DNA from: Streptomyces geranii | GTDB lineage: Bacteria; Actinomycetota; Actinomycetes; Streptomycetales; Streptomycetaceae | NCBI RefSeq assembly: GCF_002954775.1 | Contig: NZ_PJME01000029.1 | Coordinates: forward strand, 1 to 64,000 | DNA: 64,000 nt | Direction of reading: 5' to 3' | Part shown: positions 1 through 7,922 of the stretch, piece after piece | How the letters are laid out: the number at the start of each line of letters is the position of its first letter | How positions within the stretch are numbered: position 1 is the first letter of the stretch | Notes under the pieces: model-generated | The model's input: only the letters and a program-made list of their open reading frames with translations | Told to the model about the DNA's origin: nothing | Database searches by the model: none | Translations under genes and position numbers: made by a program

Positions 1-127
1 CTACGAGATCGTCCGCCGCGACACCACCCGCCGCGAACACCACGTGACCACTGAGAACGGCATCGGCCGAATCGCGAGCGACCTCATCATCTGGCTCGCC
101 GCCCGCGACTTCCAAAACACGGCCTAG
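1..127 (+). CDS. 3' end of a gene upstream of the excisionase (partial)
   Basis: An open frame enters from the left edge and stops with TAG at 125-127. The 41 visible residues read YEIVRRDTTRREHHV and end in WLAARDFQNTA. No domain can be recognised from this tail. In actinobacterial integrative elements the gene directly upstream of xis-int is often a replication initiator or a transfer gene, so this may be one of those. That is inference from position only. Confidence 0.45.
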   Translation, partial: YEIVRRDTTRREHHVTTENGIGRIASDLIIWLAARDFQNTA

Positions 128-258
128 GCCCGTACGCCTCGGACCGGACCGCCGCCCCGAACCGCCTCGCCGAGCAAAGGACCCACCGCTCTTGCATGAA
201 CTCGCAATACCCCCTGCCCTCAACGCCTCTCAGCGCACCGCGACGGCGGTGACCGCAC

Positions 259-471
259 ATGGCTGACCGCCTCCTGACCGTCGCCGAGGCCGGCGAAATG
301 CTCGGCACGGGCGAGCGCTTCGTCCGCCGTCTGATCGCCGAACGCCGTATCCGCTACGTCAAACTCGGCCGCCTGGTCCGCATCCCCGAGAGCGCGGTCG
401 CCGAGTACGTAGAGTCGAGCACCGTCGAGCCGGTCCGCCGTGTCCGTGTCCGCTACGGGAAGGCTGCCTGA
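259..471 (+). CDS. xis: excisionase, HTH_17 (MerR-like) DNA-binding protein
   Basis: A 70-residue protein made almost entirely of one small winged-helix domain of the excisionase type: LLTVAEAGEMLGTGERFVRR, then a wing with RYVKLGRLVRIPESAVAEYV (residues 5-51). Such proteins bind the attachment-site arms and steer the integrase towards excision. The stop codon overlaps the integrase start by one base (TGATG at 469-473), so the two are translationally coupled. The length is typical of actinobacterial element excisionases. The function comes from family and context; the HTH itself is visible. Confidence 0.85.
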   Translation: MADRLLTVAEAGEMLGTGERFVRRLIAERRIRYVKLGRLVRIPESAVAEYVESSTVEPVRRVRVRYGKAA

Positions 472-1619
472 TGGCGGGGCGCAAGCCGCAGCGGCGGCGC
501 GAGTTCGGCACGGTGCGCAGGCTCGCCTCCGGCCGGTGGCAGGCCCGCTACCTCGGACCGGACGGAGAGCGGCACACCGCGCCGGAAACGTTCGAGACCA
601 GGTCCGAGGCCCAGGACTGGCTCAACCTCGTCCGTGCCGACATCGAGCGCAACCACTGGCACGATCCTGACACCGGTACGGTGAACTTCGAGAAGTACGC
701 GCTCCGTTGGATGGAGGAGCGCGGCCTGGCCCCGACCACGCTCGACCGTTACGACGGTCTGCTGCGCCTGCACATCCTGCCGGCCTTCGGTGGCAAGGAT
801 CTGGACGAGATCACCCCGTCCTCCGTCCGCACATGGCGAGCCGAGCGGCTGAAGGCGACCGGCGCCACCACGGTCGCCAAGTCGTACCGCCTGCTGAAGG
901 CCATCCTGCAGACGGCGGTCGACGACGACCTCCTGCGCAGCAACCCGTGCCGTATCAAGGGCGCCGGCAAGGAGGAGGCCGACGAGCGCCCCACCGCCAC
1001 CATCGAGCAGGTCTTCGACCTCGCCGACGCCATGGGTCCGCGCTGGCGCCTGATGGTCCTGCTCGGTGCCTTCGCCTCCCTCCGCCCGGAGGAACTGGCC
1101 GAACTGCGCCGTCACAGTGTCGATATCGACGAATGCTCGCTGCGCGTCACGCAGGCTTCCCCAGAGCTGACCAATGGCAGGCGCGTCACGGGCGACCCCA
1201 AGACCCGGGCGGGCAAGCGCACCGTCTATCTGCCCGACTTCATGCTCCCGGAGTTGCGCCGCCACCTCCAGTGGTTCGCGGAGAAGGAGCCTGGCGGCCT
1301 CCTCTTCGTCGGCGAGAAGGGCGCCCCCTTCCGCCGCTCGACCTTCGGCCGCAAATGGCGCAAGGCGCGTACCAAGGTCGGCATGCCGAAGAACTTCCGT
1401 TTCTACGACCTCCGCCACACCGGCAACACCCTCGCTGCCGACACCGGCGCCAAGCTGAAGGACCTCATGGTCCGCGCCGGCCAGTCCTCGGAGCGGGCCC
1501 AGCTGATCTACCAGCACTCGACGGCGAAGCATCAGCGCAGGCTCGCCCAGGGCATTGACGCCGAGGTGCGTGCCCAGCTGCGCGAAGCAGAGGCAGTCGA
1601 GAGCGTCCGTCAGGTGTAG
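471..1619 (+). CDS. int: tyrosine-type site-specific integrase
   Basis: A 382-residue tyrosine recombinase that would integrate and excise the element at its attachment site. Residues 1-70 form the arm-binding domain, about 72-160 the SAM-like core-binding domain, and about 175-360 the catalytic domain. Catalytic positions visible are Arg205 (SLRPEELAEL), a lysine in the KTRAGKRTVYLP strand, Arg315 in YDLRHTG, and the nucleophile Tyr347 in LIYQHST. The first box-II histidine is Tyr312, and the later GHSS position is Gln338 (AGQSS), so two of the usual histidines are replaced. ATG at 471 overlaps the xis stop. A hairpin follows at 1638-1666. The call is firm; target and activity are inferred. 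Confidence 0.95.
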   Translation: MAGRKPQRRREFGTVRRLASGRWQARYLGPDGERHTAPETFETRSEAQDWLNLVRADIERNHWHDPDTGTVNFEKYALRWMEERGLAPTTLDRYDGLLRLHILPAFGGKDLDEITPSSVRTWRAERLKATGATTVAKSYRLLKAILQTAVDDDLLRSNPCRIKGAGKEEADERPTATIEQVFDLADAMGPRWRLMVLLGAFASLRPEELAELRRHSVDIDECSLRVTQASPELTNGRRVTGDPKTRAGKRTVYLPDFMLPELRRHLQWFAEKEPGGLLFVGEKGAPFRRSTFGRKWRKARTKVGMPKNFRFYDLRHTGNTLAADTGAKLKDLMVRAGQSSERAQLIYQHSTAKHQRRLAQGIDAEVRAQLREAEAVESVRQV

Positions 1620-1637
1620 TGCTCCGCTTTCATCACT

Positions 1638-1666
1638 GGAACCGGCCGCTCGGCTCGGCCGGTTCC
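1638..1666 (+). terminator. hairpin after int
   Basis: An 11-bp perfect inverted repeat (GGAACCGGCCG at 1638-1648, its complement at 1656-1666) with a 7-base loop lies 19 bases after the integrase stop. There is no T-run, as is common in Streptomyces. It separates int from the cargo operon. Confidence 0.6.
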
Positions 1667-1818
1667 GAGTGTTGACCGAGCGGCTGATTTCAGGGCAATG
1701 GGTCCGCTGGCGCCCCGCGCTAAGACGTGAGAGTCCCTGACCAGCCTTATTTCTTGATTTCCAACCTCATATGAGGGAGGATTTCCGGAAGTCGAGGTGG
1801 CTCGTCGAGAGGCTGGAC

Positions 1819-2469
1819 ATGACTGTCGTGCATGCGGAGGATCTGCGGGCCCGTAACCGACTTGCCGAGCTTGGACTGTCGGTCGAAGGGATCGAAGACG
1901 TGCTGCGGCGTGCCGAGGCCGAGCGTAACTTCTGCACGCCGTTGGACCCCGTCTCGTTGCCTGGCAACATCTTCTGGGGCCGGACAATCCGCTTCTTGCG
2001 CGAGACGTACATCCCGGACGGATGGACCAGCGCCAGCCCCAGCAACGTACCGCTGCTCGTCGCGCCGTCCGGTGACTTCGCGATCACGGCTTCCAGCGGC
2101 AGCCCGGAGACCGGGTACGCAGCGCTCACTCCTTCCACCCGCTACCCGAAGGGCAACGCGGTGATGAAGCGGGTGGAGACCAACCGGCAGCTGTTGCTGT
2201 TCGGCGAGCCTGAGGTGCCGCGTGAGCAGCAAGATGCCGGCGACGGTATCCCTACCTGGTTCCTGCTCTACCACCACGCGAAGACTGACCAGGGAACCCG
2301 GCTCCACGCGGAGTTGTCCTTCCCGAACGATCCCGGAAACCGTGGCAAGATCAGTAGCTGGCACGAGCGGATCATTCTCCCCTGGATCGACTTCGAGGGC
2401 TTCACTCCCTTCGTCGACGACGCCGACGACCAGGGCGGCATCGACATCCCCATCGAACGTCGGGCCTGA
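1819..2469 (+). CDS. uncharacterised protein, first gene of the cargo operon
   Basis: The frame is open from 1771, but the ATG at 1819 is preferred: GAGAGG at 1807-1812 is well spaced from it, whereas the ATG at 1771 has no ribosome-binding site. The product is then 216 residues. It is soluble, with no signal peptide or membrane segment, and matches no family I can name with certainty. The C-terminal half carries what looks like a conserved core: WFLLYHHAK, RLHAELSFP, SSWHERIILPWIDFE. It ends 34 bases before an HTH-ImmA/IrrE gene on the same strand; similar pairs occur in other bacteria (recalled, not checked), so it may be the protease's partner or substrate. That role is inference. Confidence 0.7.
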   Translation: MTVVHAEDLRARNRLAELGLSVEGIEDVLRRAEAERNFCTPLDPVSLPGNIFWGRTIRFLRETYIPDGWTSASPSNVPLLVAPSGDFAITASSGSPETGYAALTPSTRYPKGNAVMKRVETNRQLLLFGEPEVPREQQDAGDGIPTWFLLYHHAKTDQGTRLHAELSFPNDPGNRGKISSWHERIILPWIDFEGFTPFVDDADDQGGIDIPIERRA

Positions 2470-2503
2470 CCGGCCCGCCCTAACCTCCCCATTGGCTCCT
2501 CCC

Positions 2504-3658
2504 ATGACCACCGCATCTCGGCTCGTCCTGGCGCGAAAGCGCCGAGGACTCACCGTCACTCGCCTCGCCCAGCTCGTCAGCCTGACCCCGCGCAGGTTGT
2601 CCGACTACGAGAACGGGCGGGCTGCCCCCAGCCAGCCGTCGCTGGATGCGATTGCGGCGGCGCTGGAGTTCCCTCCTTCCTTCTTCAGCGCCGAAGAGGT
2701 CGCCGACCTGACGGTCGACTCGGTGAGCTTCCGAGCCCTGAGCAAGATGACCGCATCCCAGCGGGACATCGCCCTCAGTTCTGGGCGGCTGGCGCGTGTG
2801 CTGCAGGACTGGATTGGCGCACACTTCCGCCTGCCGACTCCCGACATTCCGTCGCTGACTTCATTCAGTCGGCTCGGCCCGGACGAGGACCAGATCCCGC
2901 ATCCAGGGGAGGCGGCAGGTACAGACTGGCCCGCGGAGGAAGCCGCCGCACTGGTGCGAGCCCGTTGGGGACTGGGAAACGCCCCCATGCCGAATGTTGT
3001 GCACCAGCTTGAGGCACATGGCGTTCGTGTCTTCTCGCTCTCACGGGCCTGCCCGGAGGTCGACGCGTTCTCCTTCTGGGACCGAGGGATCCCCTTCGTG
3101 CTGTTGAGCACGGAAAAGACTGCGGAACGCGGGCGCTTCGACGCTGCCCATGAACTCGGGCACTTGGTCCTGCACGGCGAAGAACAGATGCCACACGGGC
3201 CCCAGGCCGAAGCCGAGGCCCACAGATTTGCGGCCGCGTTCCTTATGCCGCGTGCCGACGTTCTCGCCTACGCACCACGGGGGGCGAGCACCAACTGGAT
3301 CCTGCAGGCCAAGCGACGCTGGAAAGTCGCCGCCATGGCCCTTGCCCACCGGTTGCACGAGCTAGGTCTGACCACCGAGTGGCAGTACCGAACCCACTGC
3401 GTGGAACTCGGCCGGCTCGGCTACCGCAAGTCGGAGCCCCGGAGTGGGGTTGCCCGCGAGACCTCGCAAGTTTTGGGCAAGGTGTTCACCGCCCTACGCA
3501 GCGAAGGCACACGTCCTGTGGACGTGGCCCGACAGCTACATCTACACGCTGCCGATCTCAATGATCTGATCTTCGGCTTGGTGGTCACTGCGCAGGAAGG
3601 TGAGGGGCAGCGGGGTACCGAGTCCGAGGTCAGGCCGAGACTCTCTGTAGTCCGCTGA
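2504..3658 (+). CDS. XRE-type HTH and ImmA/IrrE zinc metallopeptidase
   Basis: A 384-residue protein starting at ATG 2504; the frame is open further upstream but that part overlaps the preceding gene. Residues 1-55 form a Cro/CI-type HTH (RKRRGLTVTRLAQLVSLTPR, then DYENGRAAPS). Residues about 190-260 form the ImmA/IrrE (DUF955) peptidase: HELGH at 216-220 supplies two zinc-binding histidines and the catalytic Glu, and EAEAHRFAAAFLMP supplies the third ligand. Known relatives (ImmA, IrrE/PprI) cleave repressors or antitoxins when triggered by DNA damage, and many act as antitoxin or switch genes in phage-like elements. Here it sits between the uncharacterised 1819 gene and the GNAT-PIN fusion, so it is probably the switch of the operon (inference). 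A 120-residue C-terminal extension follows the peptidase. Confidence 0.88.
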   Translation: MTTASRLVLARKRRGLTVTRLAQLVSLTPRRLSDYENGRAAPSQPSLDAIAAALEFPPSFFSAEEVADLTVDSVSFRALSKMTASQRDIALSSGRLARVLQDWIGAHFRLPTPDIPSLTSFSRLGPDEDQIPHPGEAAGTDWPAEEAAALVRARWGLGNAPMPNVVHQLEAHGVRVFSLSRACPEVDAFSFWDRGIPFVLLSTEKTAERGRFDAAHELGHLVLHGEEQMPHGPQAEAEAHRFAAAFLMPRADVLAYAPRGASTNWILQAKRRWKVAAMALAHRLHELGLTTEWQYRTHCVELGRLGYRKSEPRSGVARETSQVLGKVFTALRSEGTRPVDVARQLHLHAADLNDLIFGLVVTAQEGEGQRGTESEVRPRLSVVR

Positions 3659-3727
3659 CAATTAGCAGCATTGCTGGACGATCTCAACTACGTGGCGCCA
3701 TAAGGGAAATGGGGTCAGACTTGGGCG

Positions 3728-5809
3728 GTGCAGACCCCTGAGGCCACAAACGGCGCCGCAATACGCATCAGCCCCGTCAGCCCCCAGAACACCGAGCTTC
3801 TGGCTTCCATAGTCGCGCTGGGCGACCGGTTCAGGAGCAAGCTCGGCTTCCTGCCTCCAGCGGTCTACGAACAGGCCGCTGGAGGAGACACTCTGTTGGC
3901 TGCCGTAGCAGGCTCAGACCTCGTCGGCTATGCCCTGTACGGGCTCCCAGGACAGCGCATCCGCCTGACTCACCTCTGCGTCGACCCCGGTATGCAGCGC
4001 GGCGGAGTGGCCCGACTTCTTGTCGACGAGATCACTCGCCGTCACCAAGACCGTCTCGGCATCATCCTGAGGTGCCGTAAGGACTACGGCTACGAGCAGA
4101 TGTGGACGCGGCTAGGCTTCGAGCCCCGCGATGAGGTCGACGGCCGCGGCAAGAACCCCAAGCCACTCGTGGTGTGGTGGCGTGACCACGGCCACGCGGA
4201 TCTGTTCACCGACTTGGAGTCGACGGCCCTCCTGACCGTCGCTATGGACTGCAATGTGTTCGCCGACCTTCACGCGTCGAATAACCGGACTGGTTCGCAG
4301 GAGACCCAGGCTCTTGGGGCGGAGTGGCTGACCGGGCTAGTCGATTTGGTCGTCATGCCTGAGCTTGTGGCCGAGATCAACCAGATTCCGCAGCAGACCG
4401 AGCGGCGCAGTCAGTTGCGCGTTTCCAGCACATACAAACGACCTAGACCCGACAGACAGCTGGCAGACCAGCTCGTACCCAAATTGATCGCTGCTGCCAA
4501 GGAGAAGCTGGGCATCACGCTGCCCGCCAAGCCGAATGATCTCTCGGACCTGAGGTATGTGGCGGAGGCTGGCGCGGCCGGCGTTCCGTACGTTGTCACC
4601 CGCGACGACGATTTCCTGCGACTTTCCGAGGTCGCCCAGGCGGTCTGCAACGTCCGCGTCCTGCGGCCCTCAGACGTCGTTTTGCACCTCGACGAGTTGA
4701 GGCGTGCGCAGCTGTATCAGCCCGGCCGCCTCCTCGGCACCTCCTACACGACGAGGGCTGTTGCGGCAGGCAGGGAGCAGGAGCAGCTGATTTTTCTGAA
4801 CAAGCCTGGCGGCGAGCGCCTGAATACCTTCAGAGCGCGACTACGTGAGCTTGCGGCCCAGCCGGGTAGGTGGGATCGCCAGCAGATTGTGGACGACCAG
4901 GGACAACTCTTCGCCACGTACTGTCATGGGCAAGGAGAGGAGCAGCTCCAAGTCCCGCTGCTACGCGTCGTCGACGGACATGCGCTGAGCGAGACCATCG
5001 CCCGGCAAATCCTTTTCCTGCTGCGTCAACACTGTCGGGCCGTCGGCGCCCAGGTGTTGCGACTGACTGACCCACATCTGCCGTCCACGGTACGTGCCGC
5101 GGCACAGGAGGACGGGTTTCAGCCCCTCGGAGACGACCTGATCGCCTTCGTTCTGGACATGGTCACGGACACGGAGAGCGTCGATGAGCATGCGGCTGCC
5201 CTTGCTGGCCAACTCGGTCTTGAGCTGCCCCGCCTGCAAGCCCCTCTGCCTGCGGCTGCGGCATCCGCTGTCGAGCGGGCCTGGTGGCCACTGAAGATCA
5301 CTGACGCGGAGCTGCCGACCTTCCTCGTGCCGATCAAGCCGAAATATGCGTACGACCTCTTCGGCGTTCCTGAGGGACTGCTGGCCCGCAACGACGAGCT
5401 AGGACTGAGTCGCGAGCACGTCTACTACCGCGCTGCTCGCTCCAGCGGTGAGAAGGTCCCGTCCCGCATCCTGTGGTACGCCAGCGCCGACCCGACACTC
5501 ACTCTGTCGTCGGTCATCGCTTGCTCACGGTTCGATGCCACCGTCGTTGATGACATCCCCGAACTCCACCAGCGCTTCAAACACTTGGGCGTGTGGAACC
5601 TCGCGGACGTCCTCAAGCATTGCGAAGGCCACGACCAAGCTCGGGCGATTCGCTTCTCCGACACGGAGGTCTTTTCGAACTTCGTTCCGTATAAGCGACT
5701 TAAACAGCTAGCCCGCCGCCAGAGTCACACCCTCAACGTACAGTCGGTCTTCAAGATCTCGTCCACCCTGTTCCAAGCCATCTACGAGGAAGGTCGATCC
5801 GCACGGTGA
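3728..5809 (+). CDS. multidomain GNAT - PIN nuclease - ASCH-like fusion protein
   Basis: A 693-residue cytoplasmic protein with a GTG start. Residues about 10-150 are a GNAT acetyltransferase with an acetyl-CoA loop QRGGVA near 90-95. Residues about 168-318 look like a PIN ribonuclease: Asp174 and Asn176 in MDCNVFAD, Glu212/Glu216 in MPELVAEI, Asp271/Asp274 in NDLSDL, and Asp293-295 in TRDDDFL, so the acidic quartet appears intact. Residues about 340-480 resemble a second, degenerate GNAT fold. Residues about 528-690 resemble an ASCH/EVE RNA-binding fold (VPIKPKYAYDLFG, then VPSRILWYASA). The stop overlaps the next start (GTGA), coupling it to an ASCH gene. PIN domains are typical toxin RNases, so this is the likely effector of the operon (inference). 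GNAT and PIN calls rest on visible motifs; the last two domains are less certain. Confidence 0.75.
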   Translation: MQTPEATNGAAIRISPVSPQNTELLASIVALGDRFRSKLGFLPPAVYEQAAGGDTLLAAVAGSDLVGYALYGLPGQRIRLTHLCVDPGMQRGGVARLLVDEITRRHQDRLGIILRCRKDYGYEQMWTRLGFEPRDEVDGRGKNPKPLVVWWRDHGHADLFTDLESTALLTVAMDCNVFADLHASNNRTGSQETQALGAEWLTGLVDLVVMPELVAEINQIPQQTERRSQLRVSSTYKRPRPDRQLADQLVPKLIAAAKEKLGITLPAKPNDLSDLRYVAEAGAAGVPYVVTRDDDFLRLSEVAQAVCNVRVLRPSDVVLHLDELRRAQLYQPGRLLGTSYTTRAVAAGREQEQLIFLNKPGGERLNTFRARLRELAAQPGRWDRQQIVDDQGQLFATYCHGQGEEQLQVPLLRVVDGHALSETIARQILFLLRQHCRAVGAQVLRLTDPHLPSTVRAAAQEDGFQPLGDDLIAFVLDMVTDTESVDEHAAALAGQLGLELPRLQAPLPAAAASAVERAWWPLKITDAELPTFLVPIKPKYAYDLFGVPEGLLARNDELGLSREHVYYRAARSSGEKVPSRILWYASADPTLTLSSVIACSRFDATVVDDIPELHQRFKHLGVWNLADVLKHCEGHDQARAIRFSDTEVFSNFVPYKRLKQLARRQSHTLNVQSVFKISSTLFQAIYEEGRSAR

Positions 5810-6408
5810 CCGACTCAGAACGTGCCCTCCTGCTATCCCTGCACCCACGCTTCGCGACCTCCATCCTCGATGGGCGCAAGTCGGTGGAGCTCCGTCGTCA
5901 GAGAGTGGCAGTCCCGCCTGGCACGCCGGTCGTCCTCTACGCCACTTCGCCGGTCATGGCGCTGGTCGGTACTGCTCGTGTCGCTCGCGTGGATACCGCC
6001 TCGCCTGCCGAGGTGTGGAAGCAGCACCGTGCTGAAACAGGGATCAGTCGCGCTGAGTACGACACCTACATGGACGGCGCAGCCCAGGCATCAGCCCTTT
6101 TGCTGGAGTCTCCTGAACGGCTTCAGGAACCGGTGCCGCTGGCCCATCTGCGGGCCGGCGGCACTTTCCACCCACCGCAGAGCTACCGCTACATCGCCGA
6201 GGACGTTCTCAGGGACCTGGTCGCTGGGCATGCCATGGCCAACGCACTACTTGATCAACTCTCCGGAACAGCGCCGAGCGCTTCTGCTGCTCCCACGCCA
6301 CCTGTCGTGGGTGGCGCCGTGCGAGGTTCTCTGCGGTCGACCTCGGGCGGCCCGAATGGACACTCGGTACTCCGCTCCTCTGCACTCCTGGTCGGGCCGG
6401 CGTCGTAG
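5806..6408 (+). CDS. ASCH-domain protein
   Basis: A 200-residue protein starting at GTG 5806, whose first bases overlap the stop of the upstream fusion gene (GTGA), with AGGAAGG about 12 bases upstream. Residues 7-110 form an ASCH domain: LLSLHPRFATSILDGRKSVE, then a strand PVVLYATSPVMALVGTARV. ASCH and EVE folds are RNA- or modified-base-binding modules related to PUA and recur in defence and toxin-antitoxin neighbourhoods. The last 50 residues are low-complexity Ala/Ser/Pro/Gly. The upstream protein appears to end in a similar fold, so the pair may have arisen by duplication. Probable role is to modulate the PIN-GNAT effector (inference). Confidence 0.8.
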   Translation: MTDSERALLLSLHPRFATSILDGRKSVELRRQRVAVPPGTPVVLYATSPVMALVGTARVARVDTASPAEVWKQHRAETGISRAEYDTYMDGAAQASALLLESPERLQEPVPLAHLRAGGTFHPPQSYRYIAEDVLRDLVAGHAMANALLDQLSGTAPSASAAPTPPVVGGAVRGSLRSTSGGPNGHSVLRSSALLVGPAS

Positions 6409-6629
6409 AGCGCGGGCTGTCGGGCCCGCGAACTGGGCTTTTGCGTATGCGACTTCACCCGGGGGGTGCCACCCTGTGGCTCAGGTCACATTAAATGCGT
6501 CTCGCTATTTGAGATGTTCAGGGTTTGAGGTGCCCAGAGTGGCACCCGGGCGCCCCTGGCGTGGTCGCCCAACTGCGACTTAGGGCACGCGGAGGGCACG
6601 ACACTCTCGGATTGGACTAGACAACAAGC

Positions 6630-6656
6630 AAACCCCAGGTCGCTGACCTGGGGTTT
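6630..6656 (-). terminator. terminator of tRNA-Gly
   Basis: A 12-bp perfect hairpin (AAACCCCAGGTC / GACCTGGGGTTT, loop GCT) begins 5 bases beyond the tRNA 3' end in the tRNA reading direction. It is a compact intrinsic terminator for the tRNA transcript. Confidence 0.75.
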
Positions 6657-6661
6657 CATTC

Positions 6662-6735
6662 TGGAGCGGGTGACGAGAATCGAACTCGCACTCTCAGCTT
6701 GGGAAGCTGATGTTCTACCACTAAACTACACCCGC
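6662..6735 (-). tRNA. tRNA-Gly, anticodon CCC
   Basis: The reverse strand reads as a complete 74-base tRNA with encoded CCA. The acceptor stem is GCGGGTG paired with CACCCGC. The anticodon arm TCAGC/GCTGA encloses the loop TTCCCAA, giving anticodon CCC, and the T-arm contains GTTCGATTC. Its 3' end faces the integrase-bearing region, so it is the likely attachment gene for the element on its left. Confidence 0.95.
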
Positions 6736-7052
6736 GTAAGACGCTGCTCTGAATGTCGGCGTCGGAACGCTCAGTCACTCTACCCCATGCCAGGCCCCCG
6801 GCGCCGAGCCGTGGGGCCCGCCCCCGTTTCCGGGGGATTCCGGGTGGGTTCCGAGTGTGGGGCGGGTGGGTTTTCGCGGGTCGACCCGGCTGCGGGCGGC
6901 CCGAGTTGGGGCGTACGGTGGGGGCGCGGAAGAGGGGTCGGGCGGGATCGGAGTGCCGCCTGGAGAGCCGCCCTTTTCGTCCCGTAATGTGGCGTTCCTC
7001 GTTGGTCTCGACAGTGACCGGCGACGGCTCTTGGGGAAGGGACTCTGAGGAC
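6736..7052. other. intergenic region between tRNA-Gly and the zinc-ribbon gene
   Basis: A 317-base, very G-rich stretch. It should hold the leftward promoter of the tRNA and the rightward promoter of the next gene, but I see no clear -35/-10 pair. Short open frames crossing it have no ribosome-binding site or recognisable protein. Confidence 0.4.
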
Positions 7053-7241
7053 TTGATCGAGCGCACCGTCGTCCGTTGTGCCGAAGGGCACGTGTTCAGC
7101 ACCGCTTCGTTCCCGATGCAGCAGGCCGAGCGGCTCGGCCCCGGTCGGCTGGTCCGGTGTCCCCGCTGCGCGCGGTTGCGCAGTGTGGTGCCGGTGGCGT
7201 TGGAGCAGCACCAGCAGCAGCGGAGCGGCAGCAGTCAGTAA
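7053..7241 (+). CDS. small zinc-ribbon-like protein
   Basis: A 62-residue protein read from TTG at 7053. It has a Cys/His pattern suited to one zinc site: Cys9 and His13 in VRCAEGHVF, and Cys36 and Cys39 in RCPRCARLR. The rest is basic, with a Gln/Ser-rich tail. No precise function is known to me. The frame is open far upstream, but that part is composition-driven; the TTG has a purine-rich stretch (GGGGAAGGGACTCTGAGG) before it. It lies 100 bases before dcd on the same strand. Confidence 0.6.
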   Translation: MIERTVVRCAEGHVFSTASFPMQQAERLGPGRLVRCPRCARLRSVVPVALEQHQQQRSGSSQ

Positions 7242-7341
7242 CTGAAGTACGGGCAGTAGGCGAAGCCGACGCGGAAGCAGTCGCGGGCACGCGGAACCGG
7301 CCGATGGTGTCGGGTTCGCGTGCCTTGCGTATCCTCGGGGC

Positions 7342-7917
7342 GTGCTTCTCTCAGACAAGGACATCCGGGCCGAGATCGATTCCGGGCGAGTACGGATCGA
7401 TCCCTACGACGAATCCATGGTGCAGCCGTCGAGCGTGGACGTGCGTCTCGACCGCTTCTTCCGGGTGTTCGAGAACCACCGGTATCCGCACATCGATCCG
7501 TCGATCGAGCAGGCGGATCTCACCCGGCTCGTCGAGCCCGAGGGGGACGAGCCGTTCATCCTGCATCCCGGGGAGTTTGTGCTCGCCTCCACCTATGAGG
7601 TCGTCTCGTTGCCCGACGACCTCGCCTCCCGGCTCGAAGGCAAGAGTTCGCTCGGGCGGCTCGGGCTCGTCACGCACTCCACCGCCGGGTTCATCGACCC
7701 GGGGTTCAGCGGGCACGTGACGCTGGAGCTCTCCAACCTTGCCACCCTCCCCATCAAGCTCTGGCCCGGTATGAAGATCGGTCAGCTGTGTCTCTTCCGG
7801 CTCAGCTCGCCCGCCGAGTTCCCCTACGGCAGTGACCGGTACGGCTCCCGGTATCAGGGGCAGCGTGGGCCCACCGCCTCCCGGTCCTTCCTCAACTTCC
7901 ACCGCACGCAGGTCTGA
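7342..7917 (+). CDS. dcd: dCTP deaminase
   Basis: A 191-residue cytoplasmic enzyme of the trimeric Dcd/Dut fold that deaminates dCTP for dTTP synthesis. The signature block KSSLGRLGLVTHSTAG followed by FIDPGFSGHVTLELSN (residues 101-132) contains the conserved Ser, Arg106, Asp119 and the catalytic Glu129. The C-terminal YGSRYQGQRGPTASR loop that closes over the triphosphate is complete. Related mycobacterial enzymes are bifunctional and release dUMP; the sequence does not tell which applies here. The GTG start at 7342 lies 6 bases after a TATCCT -10-like box, suggesting a leaderless transcript. A phosphoribosyltransferase follows after 5 bases. Confidence 0.95.
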   Translation: MLLSDKDIRAEIDSGRVRIDPYDESMVQPSSVDVRLDRFFRVFENHRYPHIDPSIEQADLTRLVEPEGDEPFILHPGEFVLASTYEVVSLPDDLASRLEGKSSLGRLGLVTHSTAGFIDPGFSGHVTLELSNLATLPIKLWPGMKIGQLCLFRLSSPAEFPYGSDRYGSRYQGQRGPTASRSFLNFHRTQV

Positions 7918-7922
7918 GCGCC

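Larger units (their letters stand above)
1..6661. mobile_element. right part of a probable integrative element next to tRNA-Gly
   Basis: An excisionase and a tyrosine integrase (259-1619) are followed by a four-gene cargo (1819-6408) that looks less GC-rich than the flanking chromosome and has no housekeeping gene. The block ends at the 3' end of a tRNA-Gly gene at 6662, the usual kind of attachment site for these integrases. The left border lies outside the window and no second copy of the tRNA 3' end is visible between 1 and 6600, so the boundary is inferred. An alternative is that the attachment site lies just after int and the cargo is a separate island. Confidence 0.5.

Noticed and set aside
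1620..1770. Attachment site right after int
   Set aside because: No tRNA-like sequence or copy of the tRNA-Gly 3' end is visible here; only a terminator hairpin.
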